Source: Streptomyces musisoli (GTDB lineage: Bacteria > Actinomycetota > Actinomycetes > Streptomycetales > Streptomycetaceae). From it: 64,000 bases of DNA. The stretch lies in assembly GCF_016741855.1 (NCBI RefSeq), contig NZ_JAERRH010000015.1, positions 1 through 64,000 of the forward strand. Direction: 5' to 3'. The position numbers were made by a program, and so were the translations under genes. Positions 8,260 to 16,547 of the stretch are shown here, piece by piece; within the stretch, counting starts at the first letter, position 1; every line of letters begins with the position of its first letter. The notes beneath the pieces are model-generated. The model was not told the DNA's origin. It did no database searches and was given only the letters and a program-made list of their open reading frames with translations.

Positions 8260-9870
8260 GTGGTGGGCCAGGCGAGCACGAAGGAAGATCACTACTCTGC
8301 ATGGGTGCTTTCCTACGATGAGTTGACTTCACCTGAGCGTGAGCTGTGGGACGCGTTCCCCGAGGGGCGAAGGGTGGACCTGCGTACGGGTACGCCGGAG
8401 GAGGACCGGGTCGCCGACGGCGGAGGCTGGGGACCCGAGCGGACGGTGCGGGCGGCGGTGATCGCCGCGTTGTTGCTGGGCGCGAACACCGGGCAACCGG
8501 GCGCGGTGGCGCGTCTGAGGCTCACAGGGGCACGGATCTCCGGACGCCTGGACCTGGCCGGCGCGCAGATCGCCCATGCCCTCTGGCTGGAGGCATGCTG
8601 GTTCGAGGAGGCGGTAAATCTCCTCGGCGCGTCGACGCAGACCCTTGTCTTCACCGACAGTCGGATACCGGGCATCGAGGCCGACTCGGCCCGCATCGAA
8701 GGCAACTTCTCCCTGCGGCACTCCGTGGTGGAGGGCGGCGCCCCCACACCCTTCAACCGCTTGAGCACCGCCCTGTCGCTCACCGACGCCCGGGTGAGTG
8801 GCGCACTGCTCCTAAACGGGGCCGAGTTGATCGCACCCGACGGGTGGGCCCTGTCGGCCGGTGGCCTGGCCATGGAAGGGGGTGTCTTCTGCCGAAACGG
8901 GTTCGTCGCATACGGGGAAGTCCGACTGATGGGGGCGCGGTTGCCGGGCACCCTGGTCATGCAGGGAGCCCGCTTGGAAGGCCCCGGCCCACGCGGCGTG
9001 GCCCTCACCCTCGACAACGCCACGGCCTCGTCGCTCAAGTTTTCCGAAGGATTCACTGCAAACGGCACGGTACGGCTGCGCGGCACCCAGGTCAGGGACA
9101 ACGTGACCTTCGACGGAGCCGTCCTGAACGGCCCGCCCACCGACGACGGAAACGCCCCGGCCCTGATCGCCATGCATCTGCAAGCCGTCGACCTCGATCT
9201 CACCCTCGCCCGACCCCCGTCCGGCACCCTCGACCTGCGGGGCGCCCAGGTGTCGTACCTCCACGAGAACGAGCACAGCTGGCCGGACAGGGTGGAGCTG
9301 GACGGCTTCGTCTACGGCTCCATCAAGACGGCGGACGCGAACGACGAGCGCCACGAGGCCGTGGGCGACCGGGAGTCCGTATCCCGACGCGTGGCATGGA
9401 TACGCAGCAGCCCGGGCTACAACCCGCAACCGTACGAGCAGTTGGCGGCCTGGTACCGCAAGGCCGGGCACGACGACGACGCCCGCCGCGTCCTCCTCGC
9501 CAAACAACGTCACCGGCGCCGCACACTGTCCCGGGCAGCCCGCGCATGGGGCCATCTCCTCGACATGACCGTCGGCTACGGCTACCGCCCCTGGCTGGCC
9601 GGCGTCTGGCTCCTCGCGCTGATCCTGCTGGGCACGGTGGCCTTCAGCACTGCCTCCCCCAACCCGGTCCAACGAGGACAAGGCGCTCCCTTCCAGCCCC
9701 TCGTCTACACACTCGACCTCTTGATCCCCATCGGGGGCCTGGGGCAGCGCACGACCTGGTACTGGTCGAACGACAGCCTCCAGTGGCTGGCCTACCTGCT
9801 GATCGCCTTCGGCTGGGTACTGACGACCGCCGTCATCGCGGGTGTCAGCCGCACCCTGCAGAAGAACTAG
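8260..9870 (+). CDS. Pentapeptide-repeat-like beta-helix membrane protein
   Basis: Up to 536 residues. Residues about 75-350 consist of irregular short repeats of the type LxLxGAxLxGxLxLxGAxI, which would form a right-handed beta-helix. A charged linker (410-445) leads to two C-terminal membrane helices at about 450-475 and 510-530, with a periplasmic loop between. Streptomyces proteins of this layout are common but of unknown role. The GTG at 8260 gives the longest form; GTG 8305 is possible, and no clear ribosome site is seen. The gene lies between IS5-type ends and its stop overlaps that of the adjacent transposase by four bases, so it may be a passenger gene. Confidence 0.7.
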   Translation: MVGQASTKEDHYSAWVLSYDELTSPERELWDAFPEGRRVDLRTGTPEEDRVADGGGWGPERTVRAAVIAALLLGANTGQPGAVARLRLTGARISGRLDLAGAQIAHALWLEACWFEEAVNLLGASTQTLVFTDSRIPGIEADSARIEGNFSLRHSVVEGGAPTPFNRLSTALSLTDARVSGALLLNGAELIAPDGWALSAGGLAMEGGVFCRNGFVAYGEVRLMGARLPGTLVMQGARLEGPGPRGVALTLDNATASSLKFSEGFTANGTVRLRGTQVRDNVTFDGAVLNGPPTDDGNAPALIAMHLQAVDLDLTLARPPSGTLDLRGAQVSYLHENEHSWPDRVELDGFVYGSIKTADANDERHEAVGDRESVSRRVAWIRSSPGYNPQPYEQLAAWYRKAGHDDDARRVLLAKQRHRRRTLSRAARAWGHLLDMTVGYGYRPWLAGVWLLALILLGTVAFSTASPNPVQRGQGAPFQPLVYTLDLLIPIGGLGQRTTWYWSNDSLQWLAYLLIAFGWVLTTAVIAGVSRTLQKN

Positions 9871-10684
9871 CGGGCAAGAGCTGAGCGCAGGCGTCGCCAA
9901 CAGATCAGTGCGCAGCCCAGGGTGAGGAACGCTTCGTGGATGTCGTCGCGTATCTCCCAGCGGATCCGAAGGCGGCGGAACCAGTGCAGGTGAGCGAACG
10001 CGCGCTCCACGACCCAGCGGTGGGTGCCCAGGCCAGAGCCGTGCTCGGTGCCGCGGCGGGCGAACAGCGGCTTCACGCCAAGATGCCACACCAGCCGACG
10101 GTACTTGTCGTGGTCGTAGCCGCGGTCGGCCAGCACCACGTCCGGGCGGTGTCGTGGCCGGCCGCGCTTACCCTGCACTGGTTGCACCGCCTGAAGCAGT
10201 GGGATCAGCCGGGTGACGTCGTTACGGTTGCCGCCGGTCAAGGAAGCGGCGAGAGGGATGCCGGTGGCGTCGGTGATCAAGTGGTGCTTGTGACCGTCCT
10301 GCCCCGATCGACGGGGCTTCGTCCGGTCTTGGCTCCCCCTTTAACGCCCGGATGTGAGAGCCGTCGACGGCTGCCCGGGAGAAGTCCAGGGCGTTCGCGC
10401 TGCGGAGCTTACCGAGGAGGACCCGTGCAGCCGGGCCCACACCCCGGCCTTGGTCCACTCGGCCAGGCGCCGCCAGCAGGTCATGCCTGAGCCGAAGCCG
10501 AGCTCTTGCGGCAGGTGTTCCCAGGCGATCCCAGTGTGCAGGACGAACAGGATGCCCTGGACACCATCCGGTCCGGGAGCCGCTTGCGCCCGGGATGCCG
10601 GGTTCGACGCTCGACCCTGGGCAGCAGTGGCTCGATCACCGCCCACAGCTCGTCGTCGACATCCCATGGCTTGGGACGCGCCAC
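9867..10684 (-). pseudogene. IS5-family transposase with several frameshifts
   Basis: The transposase reads across four frames on the minus strand: PKPWDVDDELWAVIEPLLPR at the start, then WEHLPQELGFGSG, then VDGSHIRALKG, then DRGYDHDKYR and the end ICWRRLRSALAR. At least three frameshifts separate the pieces, so it cannot be made as one protein. A GTG at 10684 is the natural start. The element end with a 20-base terminal repeat lies at 10737-10756. It is related to, but distinct from, the transposase at 6.6-7.3 kb. Confidence 0.85.
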
Positions 10685-10736
10685 TCCCCACTCCCAGATC
10701 ACCAGGATCGGAGAGGTATCCAACCACCTCAGAGAT

Positions 10737-10756
10737 CATTTTGTTAGGAGTTCTAA
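10737..10756 (-). repeat. IS5-type terminal repeat, right copy
   Basis: Reverse complement reads TTAGAACTCCTAACAAAATG, pairing with 8220-8239. It lies 53 bases before the transposase start, the usual position of an IS end. Confidence 0.65.
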
Positions 10757-10945
10757 CGGGCGGACGAGTTGGTGATCGTCGCGGTTCTGCCAAACGTATG
10801 AGGTATCCGCAGGGTGGGATCTGCCCCGGAGAGCAATGAACATGCTGAGCTGACATAAAGGCGTCGGGCTCAGACTCCCATCCGCACTCCCACATTCGGC
10901 CCATCTTAGGTGGCGTGCGACACCACAGCGGGATAAACATGCCCC

Positions 10946-11857
10946 ATGGGCGAGAGCGAAGGGGAGCAAGAGCAGGGAGGGAAACCTACACTTGGTGAGC
11001 GCTTCAAAAGCTTGACCGAACGCAATCTGGCGCTGGTCGTAGTTCTCTACGTCAGTAGCGCCGTCACAGCGGTGAGTACTTTTATCACGGCGTATGTCAC
11101 CGGCGGACACTGGTATCAGCAACACTTCGATTGGCAAGCTGGCGAGTACGCGAAGCTCGCCAAGCTCCACGCTGGATACACCCTCGACAAATTTACAGAG
11201 CAGCTGGGACGACCGTCCATCCAGATCGCGATCAACAAGACGAGCCTGGGGAATCTCACCCAGAGTACTTTCCAGCCTCGCGGTGAATACTGGGTTGACG
11301 CCGTGACGGATCCGCACAACCGTGTGGTCGCGTACGCTGTCACATCCTGCAACTCGGACTTCAATCCCTCCTTCACTTACTGGGATGACCAACACAATAG
11401 AAACACGACGGTTTCATTGAACAAGACGGGATTTTCATCAGCATTTTCATCGATTCGCGATGCAGGTACGGTGAAAGCCAATTACAGCGGATCCATGGGA
11501 CCGAAGTACTATTTCGCGATCAAGCCATGGAATGCCTATTCCATCAACAGGTCCTACGCTTGGGGGGTCACGAACCTGTGCCCGTGGAGGGCCATCAAGC
11601 CGACTCATCGCAGTGACGCCTGGCTAAATTGGTTCAATCGCCAGGTGCAACGTTTCAATACCGGAGGATATGCCCTTACGGTGGCCGGCGAAAAGCTCGA
11701 CAAGATGGGCCAGGATCTCATGTCCGAGTATGCCGTCAATACTTATGCCGAAACAGCTCCTACCGTTGATTTCAACGTCTATCCTGAGCAGATCGGCGCG
11801 AACCCCATGCTGATCCCCCCCAATTTGTCAAAGCTGCCCTGGAACGGTCCCCCCTGA
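10946..11857 (+). CDS. Single-pass membrane-anchored protein of unknown function
   Basis: 303 residues. A charged N-terminus is followed by one membrane helix at about 29-50 and a roughly 250-residue outer domain rich in Tyr, Trp and Asn. The soluble part includes YAVTSCNSDFNPSF, where one of only two cysteines lies, and AWGVTNLCPW with the other; these could form a disulfide. Codon use is noticeably less GC-biased than that of the neighbours (many AAT, ATT, TCA codons), which with the adjacent IS relic suggests recent acquisition. The ATG at 10946 is taken as the start. No family assigned with confidence. Confidence 0.65.
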   Translation: MGESEGEQEQGGKPTLGERFKSLTERNLALVVVLYVSSAVTAVSTFITAYVTGGHWYQQHFDWQAGEYAKLAKLHAGYTLDKFTEQLGRPSIQIAINKTSLGNLTQSTFQPRGEYWVDAVTDPHNRVVAYAVTSCNSDFNPSFTYWDDQHNRNTTVSLNKTGFSSAFSSIRDAGTVKANYSGSMGPKYYFAIKPWNAYSINRSYAWGVTNLCPWRAIKPTHRSDAWLNWFNRQVQRFNTGGYALTVAGEKLDKMGQDLMSEYAVNTYAETAPTVDFNVYPEQIGANPMLIPPNLSKLPWNGPP

Positions 11858-12101
11858 GTGATCGACTCCTCGCGTCGGATCTTAATAGCAGCTACTGAGG
11901 TGGAAGGCGTGCCGTCAATGTGAGCCGGTCGCGCGGCGAGGCATCCGTCGATGATGTTGCTGGGGTACTGGATCTGCCGGAGGCCATGCCGTAGCCGACG
12001 GATGAGGTGGTCGGAGTACGAGTCAGGGCCGTGTTCCGATGGCCGGATCTGACAGAACCCTGTCATTGCGGACACGGTCCGGTCGGCGGAAGGATCGGGG
12101 T

Positions 12102-13097
12102 ATGCCCGCACCGCGCACCGTCGTCATCGCCGCTTTCCCCGGGGTCGAGTTGCTGGAGGTGACCGGCCCGGCGGAGGTCTTCTCCGTCGCCTCCCGCCTG
12201 GTGGGAGGCGACGCGCCTGCCTACCGGGTCGAGATCGCCACCACGCAGGCCGGCCCGCTGCCCACCGCCGCCGGGATCAGCCTGGTCGCCGAGCGGTCGC
12301 TGGCCGAGGTGAGCCCTGGCGTCGACACCCTCCTCGTGGCCGGCGCCATGGAGAACGTCGACGGCAGGTACCGGGCCGTCACCGATCCTGACGTCGTCGC
12401 ATGGCTGGCCACGGCGGCCCCGGCCGCACGGCGCGTCGGCGGCGTGTGCGCCGGCGTCCATCTCCTCGCCGAGGCCGGACTCCTCACCGGTCTGCCCGCC
12501 ACTACCCACTGGCTCACCGCGGACCAACTGGCCGCACACCATCCAGACGTCGCGGTCGATCCCGAGCCCATCTTCATCCGCGCCGGCCGGACGTGGACCT
12601 GCGCGGGCGTGACCGCCGCCCTGGACCTCGCGCTCGCCATGGTGGCCGAGGACCACGGCCCGGCCATCGCCCTCGACGCCGCCCGCGCCATGGTCATGTA
12701 CGTCAAACGCCCGGGCGGGCAGACGCAATTCAGCGTGCCGCTCTCTCTTCAGGCGAACGCCGACGACCGTATCGACGAACTCCGCCGCTGGCTCGACGAC
12801 CACCTCGCCGAGCGGATCTCGGTCGAGGCCATGGCCGACCGCCTGAACCTGAGCGTGCGCCATTTCGCCCGAGTCTTCCGCGACTGCACCGGCCGCACTC
12901 CGGCCGATTACCTGGAGGCGATCCGGGTGGAGGCAGCCCGCCGCCTTCTGGAGGAGTCCGCGCACAGCCTGCCCCACGTCGCCGCCGCCAGCGGACTGGG
13001 ATCGGTCGAGACTCTGCACCGGGCCTTCCGCCGTCGGCTGGGCGCAACCCCGGCCGAGTACCGCCGCCGGTTTCGGCCCCACGCAGCCGCCCGCTGA
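12102..13097 (+). CDS. GlxA-type AraC-family regulator with DJ-1/PfpI domain
   Basis: 331 residues. Residues 4-170 form a class I glutamine-amidotransferase-like (DJ-1/PfpI) domain (VVIAAFPGVELLEVTGPAEV, then GGVCAGVHLLAEAGLL with the nucleophile-elbow Cys). Residues about 225-325 carry two AraC helix-turn-helix motifs (ISVEAMADRLNLSVRHFARV). Such proteins regulate transcription; the amidotransferase domain usually senses rather than catalyses. The ATG at 12102 follows GGAAGGA; the longer frame upstream has no support. A metallo-hydrolase gene follows after 62 bases and may be its target. Confidence 0.9.
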   Translation: MPAPRTVVIAAFPGVELLEVTGPAEVFSVASRLVGGDAPAYRVEIATTQAGPLPTAAGISLVAERSLAEVSPGVDTLLVAGAMENVDGRYRAVTDPDVVAWLATAAPAARRVGGVCAGVHLLAEAGLLTGLPATTHWLTADQLAAHHPDVAVDPEPIFIRAGRTWTCAGVTAALDLALAMVAEDHGPAIALDAARAMVMYVKRPGGQTQFSVPLSLQANADDRIDELRRWLDDHLAERISVEAMADRLNLSVRHFARVFRDCTGRTPADYLEAIRVEAARRLLEESAHSLPHVAAASGLGSVETLHRAFRRRLGATPAEYRRRFRPHAAAR

Positions 13098-13159
13098 ACC
13101 GCAGACCGCAACAGCGGTCGCGCCCGCACACCCCAATTATTCGTGAAGGAACACCTCCC

Positions 13160-13945
13160 TTGTCCCGTACCAAGGTCGTCCCGATCCCCGTCCTGGGCCG
13201 GCGAGCCGTCAACGCCTATCTCCTGCTCGGCCGGCACCCGATTCTCGTCGACGCCGGAACGCCGGGCAGCGGCCGGCGGATCACCGAGCAGGTCGCCGCC
13301 CACGGGGTAGACCCCGAGGACGTCCGCCTCGTCGTCGTCACCCACGGCCACATCGACCACTTCGGCTCCGCCGCCGAACTGCACCGCCTCACCGGCGCCC
13401 CGATCGCCGCGCACACCGCTGATCTGGGCCCCTACCGCACCGGCCGGGCCCGCGAACCGTACCTGCCCACCGGACCGATGGGACGGCTCATGGCCCGAAA
13501 CCCGAAACTCCACGAAAAGGCCGAACCCTTCGAACCCGACATCCTCCTGCGGGGCGAGAGGGGCCTCGCGGACTTCGGTCTGGACGCCCGCATCATCCCC
13601 ACCCCCGGGCACACCGCAGGCTCCGTCTCCGTCCTCACCGACGACGGCGACCTGGTGGCCGGCGACCTCATCGCCAACTCCTTCATGGGCCTGATCAAGG
13701 GCCGCCCCGCCAACCCGCCCTTCCACGACGACCCGCTCGCCAACCTCGGCAGCCTCCGCGCGATGCTCGCCCTCAAGCCCACCCGGCTCCACGTCGGCCA
13801 CGGCACCCCCCTCGACCCGGTCCGGGCGGACCGCTGGGCGACGGCTGAACAGCGCAGGCTCGCCCGCCTCGCAGCACGGGGAAAGCTACGGGTCAGAACC
13901 CTGGAGCCGGACGACGAACCGGCTCGAGGTGCCGAGTGGCCCTAG
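13160..13945 (+). CDS. Metallo-beta-lactamase fold hydrolase
   Basis: 261 residues. The metal-binding motif THGHIDH (61-67) supplies His62, His64, Asp66 and His67. PGHTAGSV and the GDLI Asp supply further ligands, and HVGHG near 220 closes the site. The TTG start at 13160 is chosen because GAAGGA stands 9 bases before it and the protein begins with the first strand of the fold. It lies 62 bases after the GlxA-type regulator on the same strand. The substrate is unknown; this superfamily covers thioesterases, lactonases and quenching enzymes. Confidence 0.88.
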   Translation: MSRTKVVPIPVLGRRAVNAYLLLGRHPILVDAGTPGSGRRITEQVAAHGVDPEDVRLVVVTHGHIDHFGSAAELHRLTGAPIAAHTADLGPYRTGRAREPYLPTGPMGRLMARNPKLHEKAEPFEPDILLRGERGLADFGLDARIIPTPGHTAGSVSVLTDDGDLVAGDLIANSFMGLIKGRPANPPFHDDPLANLGSLRAMLALKPTRLHVGHGTPLDPVRADRWATAEQRRLARLAARGKLRVRTLEPDDEPARGAEWP

Positions 13946-14270
13946 CCTCGAGCCCAAGGCCGTGCCACAGCTCCCTCACCGTCGTGGGGGCGGCGCTGGC
14001 CGGTGGGTATCGGCGTGCAGTCGCACCGTGGCCCGGGTAGCAGGGCCGCCGGCCTCCGGGCGCACGCGCAACGGAACGCGGTCGGCAAAGGAACGGCGGA
14101 AGGAGGGAGCCGCAGCGCGTTGGCCCTTCGCAGTGTGCTGTGAAGCGCGTGGAACCCAGAGCTGGGGAAACGTTCCTCGAGTGAAGCGGGGGGGCCGGTT
14201 GGGCGAGGGATGGCGTGCGGTGCTTGCGGCACGGTTCGTCGACGCTACAACGCTGCCTGTGAACTTGACC
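13946..14270. other. Intergenic stretch before lipase, nothing recognised
   Basis: 325 bases, holding at most the promoter of the lipase gene. The plus frame continues open upstream of the lipase start but is not protein-like. Confidence 0.4.
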
Positions 14271-14960
14271 ATGCGGTACGCGTACCGGGCGAGCACTCTC
14301 GCTTCCCTCTTCACGCTCCTTCCTGCGGCGATGGCTGCGCCGGTGATGGCCGCCCACGCGGCGGCCGTGCCTGATCCGGTCGTCTTCGTACACGGCTGGA
14401 ACAGCGACGGCTCGACCTGGAACACCATGGCCGAACGCTTCCGCGCCGACGGTTGGCCGACCGGCCGCCTCCACCAGTGGAGCTACCCCACCAACCAGTC
14501 CAACGCGACGACCGCCTCCCAGCTGGCGCAAGAGATCGACCGCGTACTGGCTGCCACCGGCGCAGCCAAGGTCGACCTCGTCACCCACTCCATGGGCGGC
14601 CTCTCCTCCCGCCACTACCTCAAGTACCTGGCAGGGGACGCCAAAGTCGACGCGTGGGTTTCCTTGGCAGGCCCCAACCACGGCACAGGCGCCGCCTACT
14701 TGTGCGGCGGGGCCTCCTGCACCGAGATGCGGCCCGGATCGTCGTTCCTCAACAAGCTCAACGCCGGGGACGAGACGCCCGGAACCACCCGCTACGCCAC
14801 CTGGCGCTCCTCGTGCGACAGCGTCGTCACCCCCGCCGACACGGTGGCCCTCGCGGGGGCACTCAACACCATGACGTCATGCTTGCAACACAGCGCCCTC
14901 CTCACCGATGCGGCCGTCTACCAGGAGGTCAGGAACCATGTCGCACCGGGAGGCAGGTAG
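14271..14960 (+). CDS. Secreted lipase/esterase (alpha/beta hydrolase)
   Basis: 229 residues. An N-terminal signal peptide (about 1-32) precedes an alpha/beta-hydrolase domain with the oxyanion segment VVFVHGW and the nucleophile elbow THSMGG (Ser107). Asp and His candidates lie near SSCDSVVTPAD and LQHSALL. Four cysteines in the last third suggest disulfides, as expected for an exported lipase of the Streptomyces LipA/EstA type. The ATG at 14271 is the best start for the signal peptide; GTG 14259 is an alternative. No ribosome site is obvious. Confidence 0.85.
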   Translation: MRYAYRASTLASLFTLLPAAMAAPVMAAHAAAVPDPVVFVHGWNSDGSTWNTMAERFRADGWPTGRLHQWSYPTNQSNATTASQLAQEIDRVLAATGAAKVDLVTHSMGGLSSRHYLKYLAGDAKVDAWVSLAGPNHGTGAAYLCGGASCTEMRPGSSFLNKLNAGDETPGTTRYATWRSSCDSVVTPADTVALAGALNTMTSCLQHSALLTDAAVYQEVRNHVAPGGR

Positions 14961-15422
14961 GCGGTCATGACACCGGTGCGCGAGGAGACGGGGGCTGCAC
15001 GCCACAACGCCCCCAGCGAACCCGGTCGGCCCCAGTGCTCTGGTCGTCCCGGCCGCGCGGCCCCGGCTCGCAGCCGGGCCGGCGGGTAAGTCATCGGTAG
15101 TGCTCCGATCAATCCTGGCCCGGGCGGCACCCGGCCGGTCAGCCGGCCGCCGTCGTCCGGGCAAGGTCCACCTCGCCTCGACCCCCCGCGGCGACGACAC
15201 CGCCCTGGCCCGCCCTGCGCCTTCAACCAGCCGGAGCCGACACCCCCGACGATCACACCCCGCCCGGGCGGCTGGGCTGGGCCGGCTGCCAGGGCAGCGG
15301 TTCCTGCTGCTGGAACACATCGGACGGACGTCGGGGCAGCCTCGACATCGACCGCCGTCAGAACCCAAGACCCGAAGCGGTGTCGCGTCGAGGTCCGGGG
15401 AGGCCGGCCACCCCGGACAGCA
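14961..15422. other. Intergenic stretch, nothing recognised
   Basis: About 460 bases between the lipase gene and the terminator of the small secreted protein. Several open frames exist, but all are GC-driven shadows with no start sites or family features. Confidence 0.4.
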
Positions 15423-15454
15423 CTGCGCCCCGTCCCACGGAGGGCGGGGCGCAG
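15423..15454 (-). terminator. Strong hairpin after small secreted protein gene
   Basis: CTGCGCCCCGTCC pairs with the inverse ending CGGGGCGCAG over 13 positions with one mismatch, with a 6-base loop. It starts 16 bases beyond the stop at 15470. Confidence 0.75.
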
Positions 15455-15469
15455 CAGGGGGCGGGGTGG

Positions 15470-15841
15470 TCAGCCGTTGGCGCAGATCGCGTACACCGAG
15501 ATCCCGACGCTGCTGTACGCGTTCTGACGCCCGAGGGCGATCCAGCCGTGTCCGTCGTCCGTCGGGAACGAGCCGACGAGGATCGCATCGTTGCCCTGCG
15601 CCTCCGCGCCGCCGCCGACGGCGACCTTCCCGGCCGGGCAGTACACCGTCCGCCGCTGGAAGTTCGGCACGTTCGCGTTCGGCAGCTTCACCACCTGGTA
15701 TCCGTCGACCATCGCGGCCGCCGCACGGGCCGCCTCCGGCTTGGCCGGCGCCCGGCTGTCCGACGCCTGCGCCGCCCACCCGACACCTGACACCAGGGCC
15801 ACCGCCAACGCGCCCGCCCCAAGAGTCTTCAAGCCTCGCAT
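15470..15841 (-). CDS. Small secreted protein
   Basis: 123 residues with a clear signal peptide (about 1-26, ending at an AQA-type cleavage site). The mature domain of about 95 residues contains two cysteines (YCPAG and YAICANG) that probably pair, and Gly-rich strands (AVGGGAEAQG). The ATG at 15841 has an ideal AAGGAGC site 5 bases upstream. It has its own hairpin terminator. Extracellular location is well supported; function and family are not recognised. Confidence 0.85.
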   Translation of the reverse strand: MRGLKTLGAGALAVALVSGVGWAAQASDSRAPAKPEAARAAAAMVDGYQVVKLPNANVPNFQRRTVYCPAGKVAVGGGAEAQGNDAILVGSFPTDDGHGWIALGRQNAYSSVGISVYAICANG

Positions 15842-16049
15842 CGTGCTCCTTCACGTCCGGTGATGCCCCGACGACCGGGACCTCATCGCGACCGCCACTC
15901 TGCCGGGCACACACCCCCCAGACCGCCGCGTACTGGACCAAACGCCCGGATGTGAGGAACAGAAGGCACCGGAGCTCGATACGCGCCCAACGCCCGCCCC
16001 CGGGCGCCCCAGCCACTACCACTACCACCCCCGAGTCGGTCAGCGCAGC

Positions 16050-16480
16050 GCCCCTGTTCTGCGGTGCTGGTGGCTGCCTGTCGTTGGGCCTGTTCGCGGA
16101 TGCGGGACTGCCAGCAGGCGCGGATGACGTCGGCCAGGCCCTCGGCGCCGAAGGTGCGCATCGGCCAGGAGCGGCCCCCACGCGGTGCGCACCTGGTCCG
16201 CCGTCACATCGCCTTCGAGCGCGATCCCGATTCCGGCCTCTTGCAGGTGCCGTGCGTTGTGCGCCTGCTCGTCGCCCGCCGACGGCGCCAGGGGTACGGA
16301 CAACGCGGACTTGCCCAGCGCGGTCAGCTCTGCCGGCGTTCCAGCACCGCTGCGAGAGATCACGACATCAGCGAGTGCCGGCACATCCGGCAGCTCCGGG
16401 CCGACGAACCCGGCCAGGTCGTATCGGCCCGCCGGCTCAGGCGACAGCCCGGCGCGGTGTCCGGGTAACAGCTCGGCCAT
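16050..16480 (-). pseudogene. MurG-like glycosyltransferase C-terminal fragment
   Basis: Residues such as DVVISRSGAGTPAELTALGK and GDEQAHNARHLQEAG match the C-terminal UDP-sugar-binding domain of MurG-type glycosyltransferases. The N-terminal acceptor domain is absent. Near 16165 the frame breaks: the sequence LADA is followed in another frame by MRTFGAEGLADVIRACW, a normal MurG-like tail. Both damages mark it as dead. Its 5' end is cut where the NB-ARC gene region begins. Confidence 0.7.
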
Positions 16481-16547
16481 GGGCCGGAGTCGGCAGACCG
16501 GTGGAGGTTAGGCTCGGAATGCCGGTTTGGCCGGGCCGGGGATAGGG

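Noticed and set aside
8346..9884. 512-residue plus-strand frame overlapping the pentapeptide-like protein
   Set aside because: Arg/Pro/Gly-rich shadow of a GC-rich gene in another frame, with no family features.
12063..13136. 357-residue frame antisense to the GlxA-type regulator
   Set aside because: Val/Gly/Asp-rich antisense composition; the plus strand has AraC and DJ-1 motifs.
15100..16545. 481-residue plus frame over the secreted protein and MurG fragment
   Set aside because: Ser/Arg/Pro-rich; contradicts a well-supported minus-strand gene with ribosome site and terminator.
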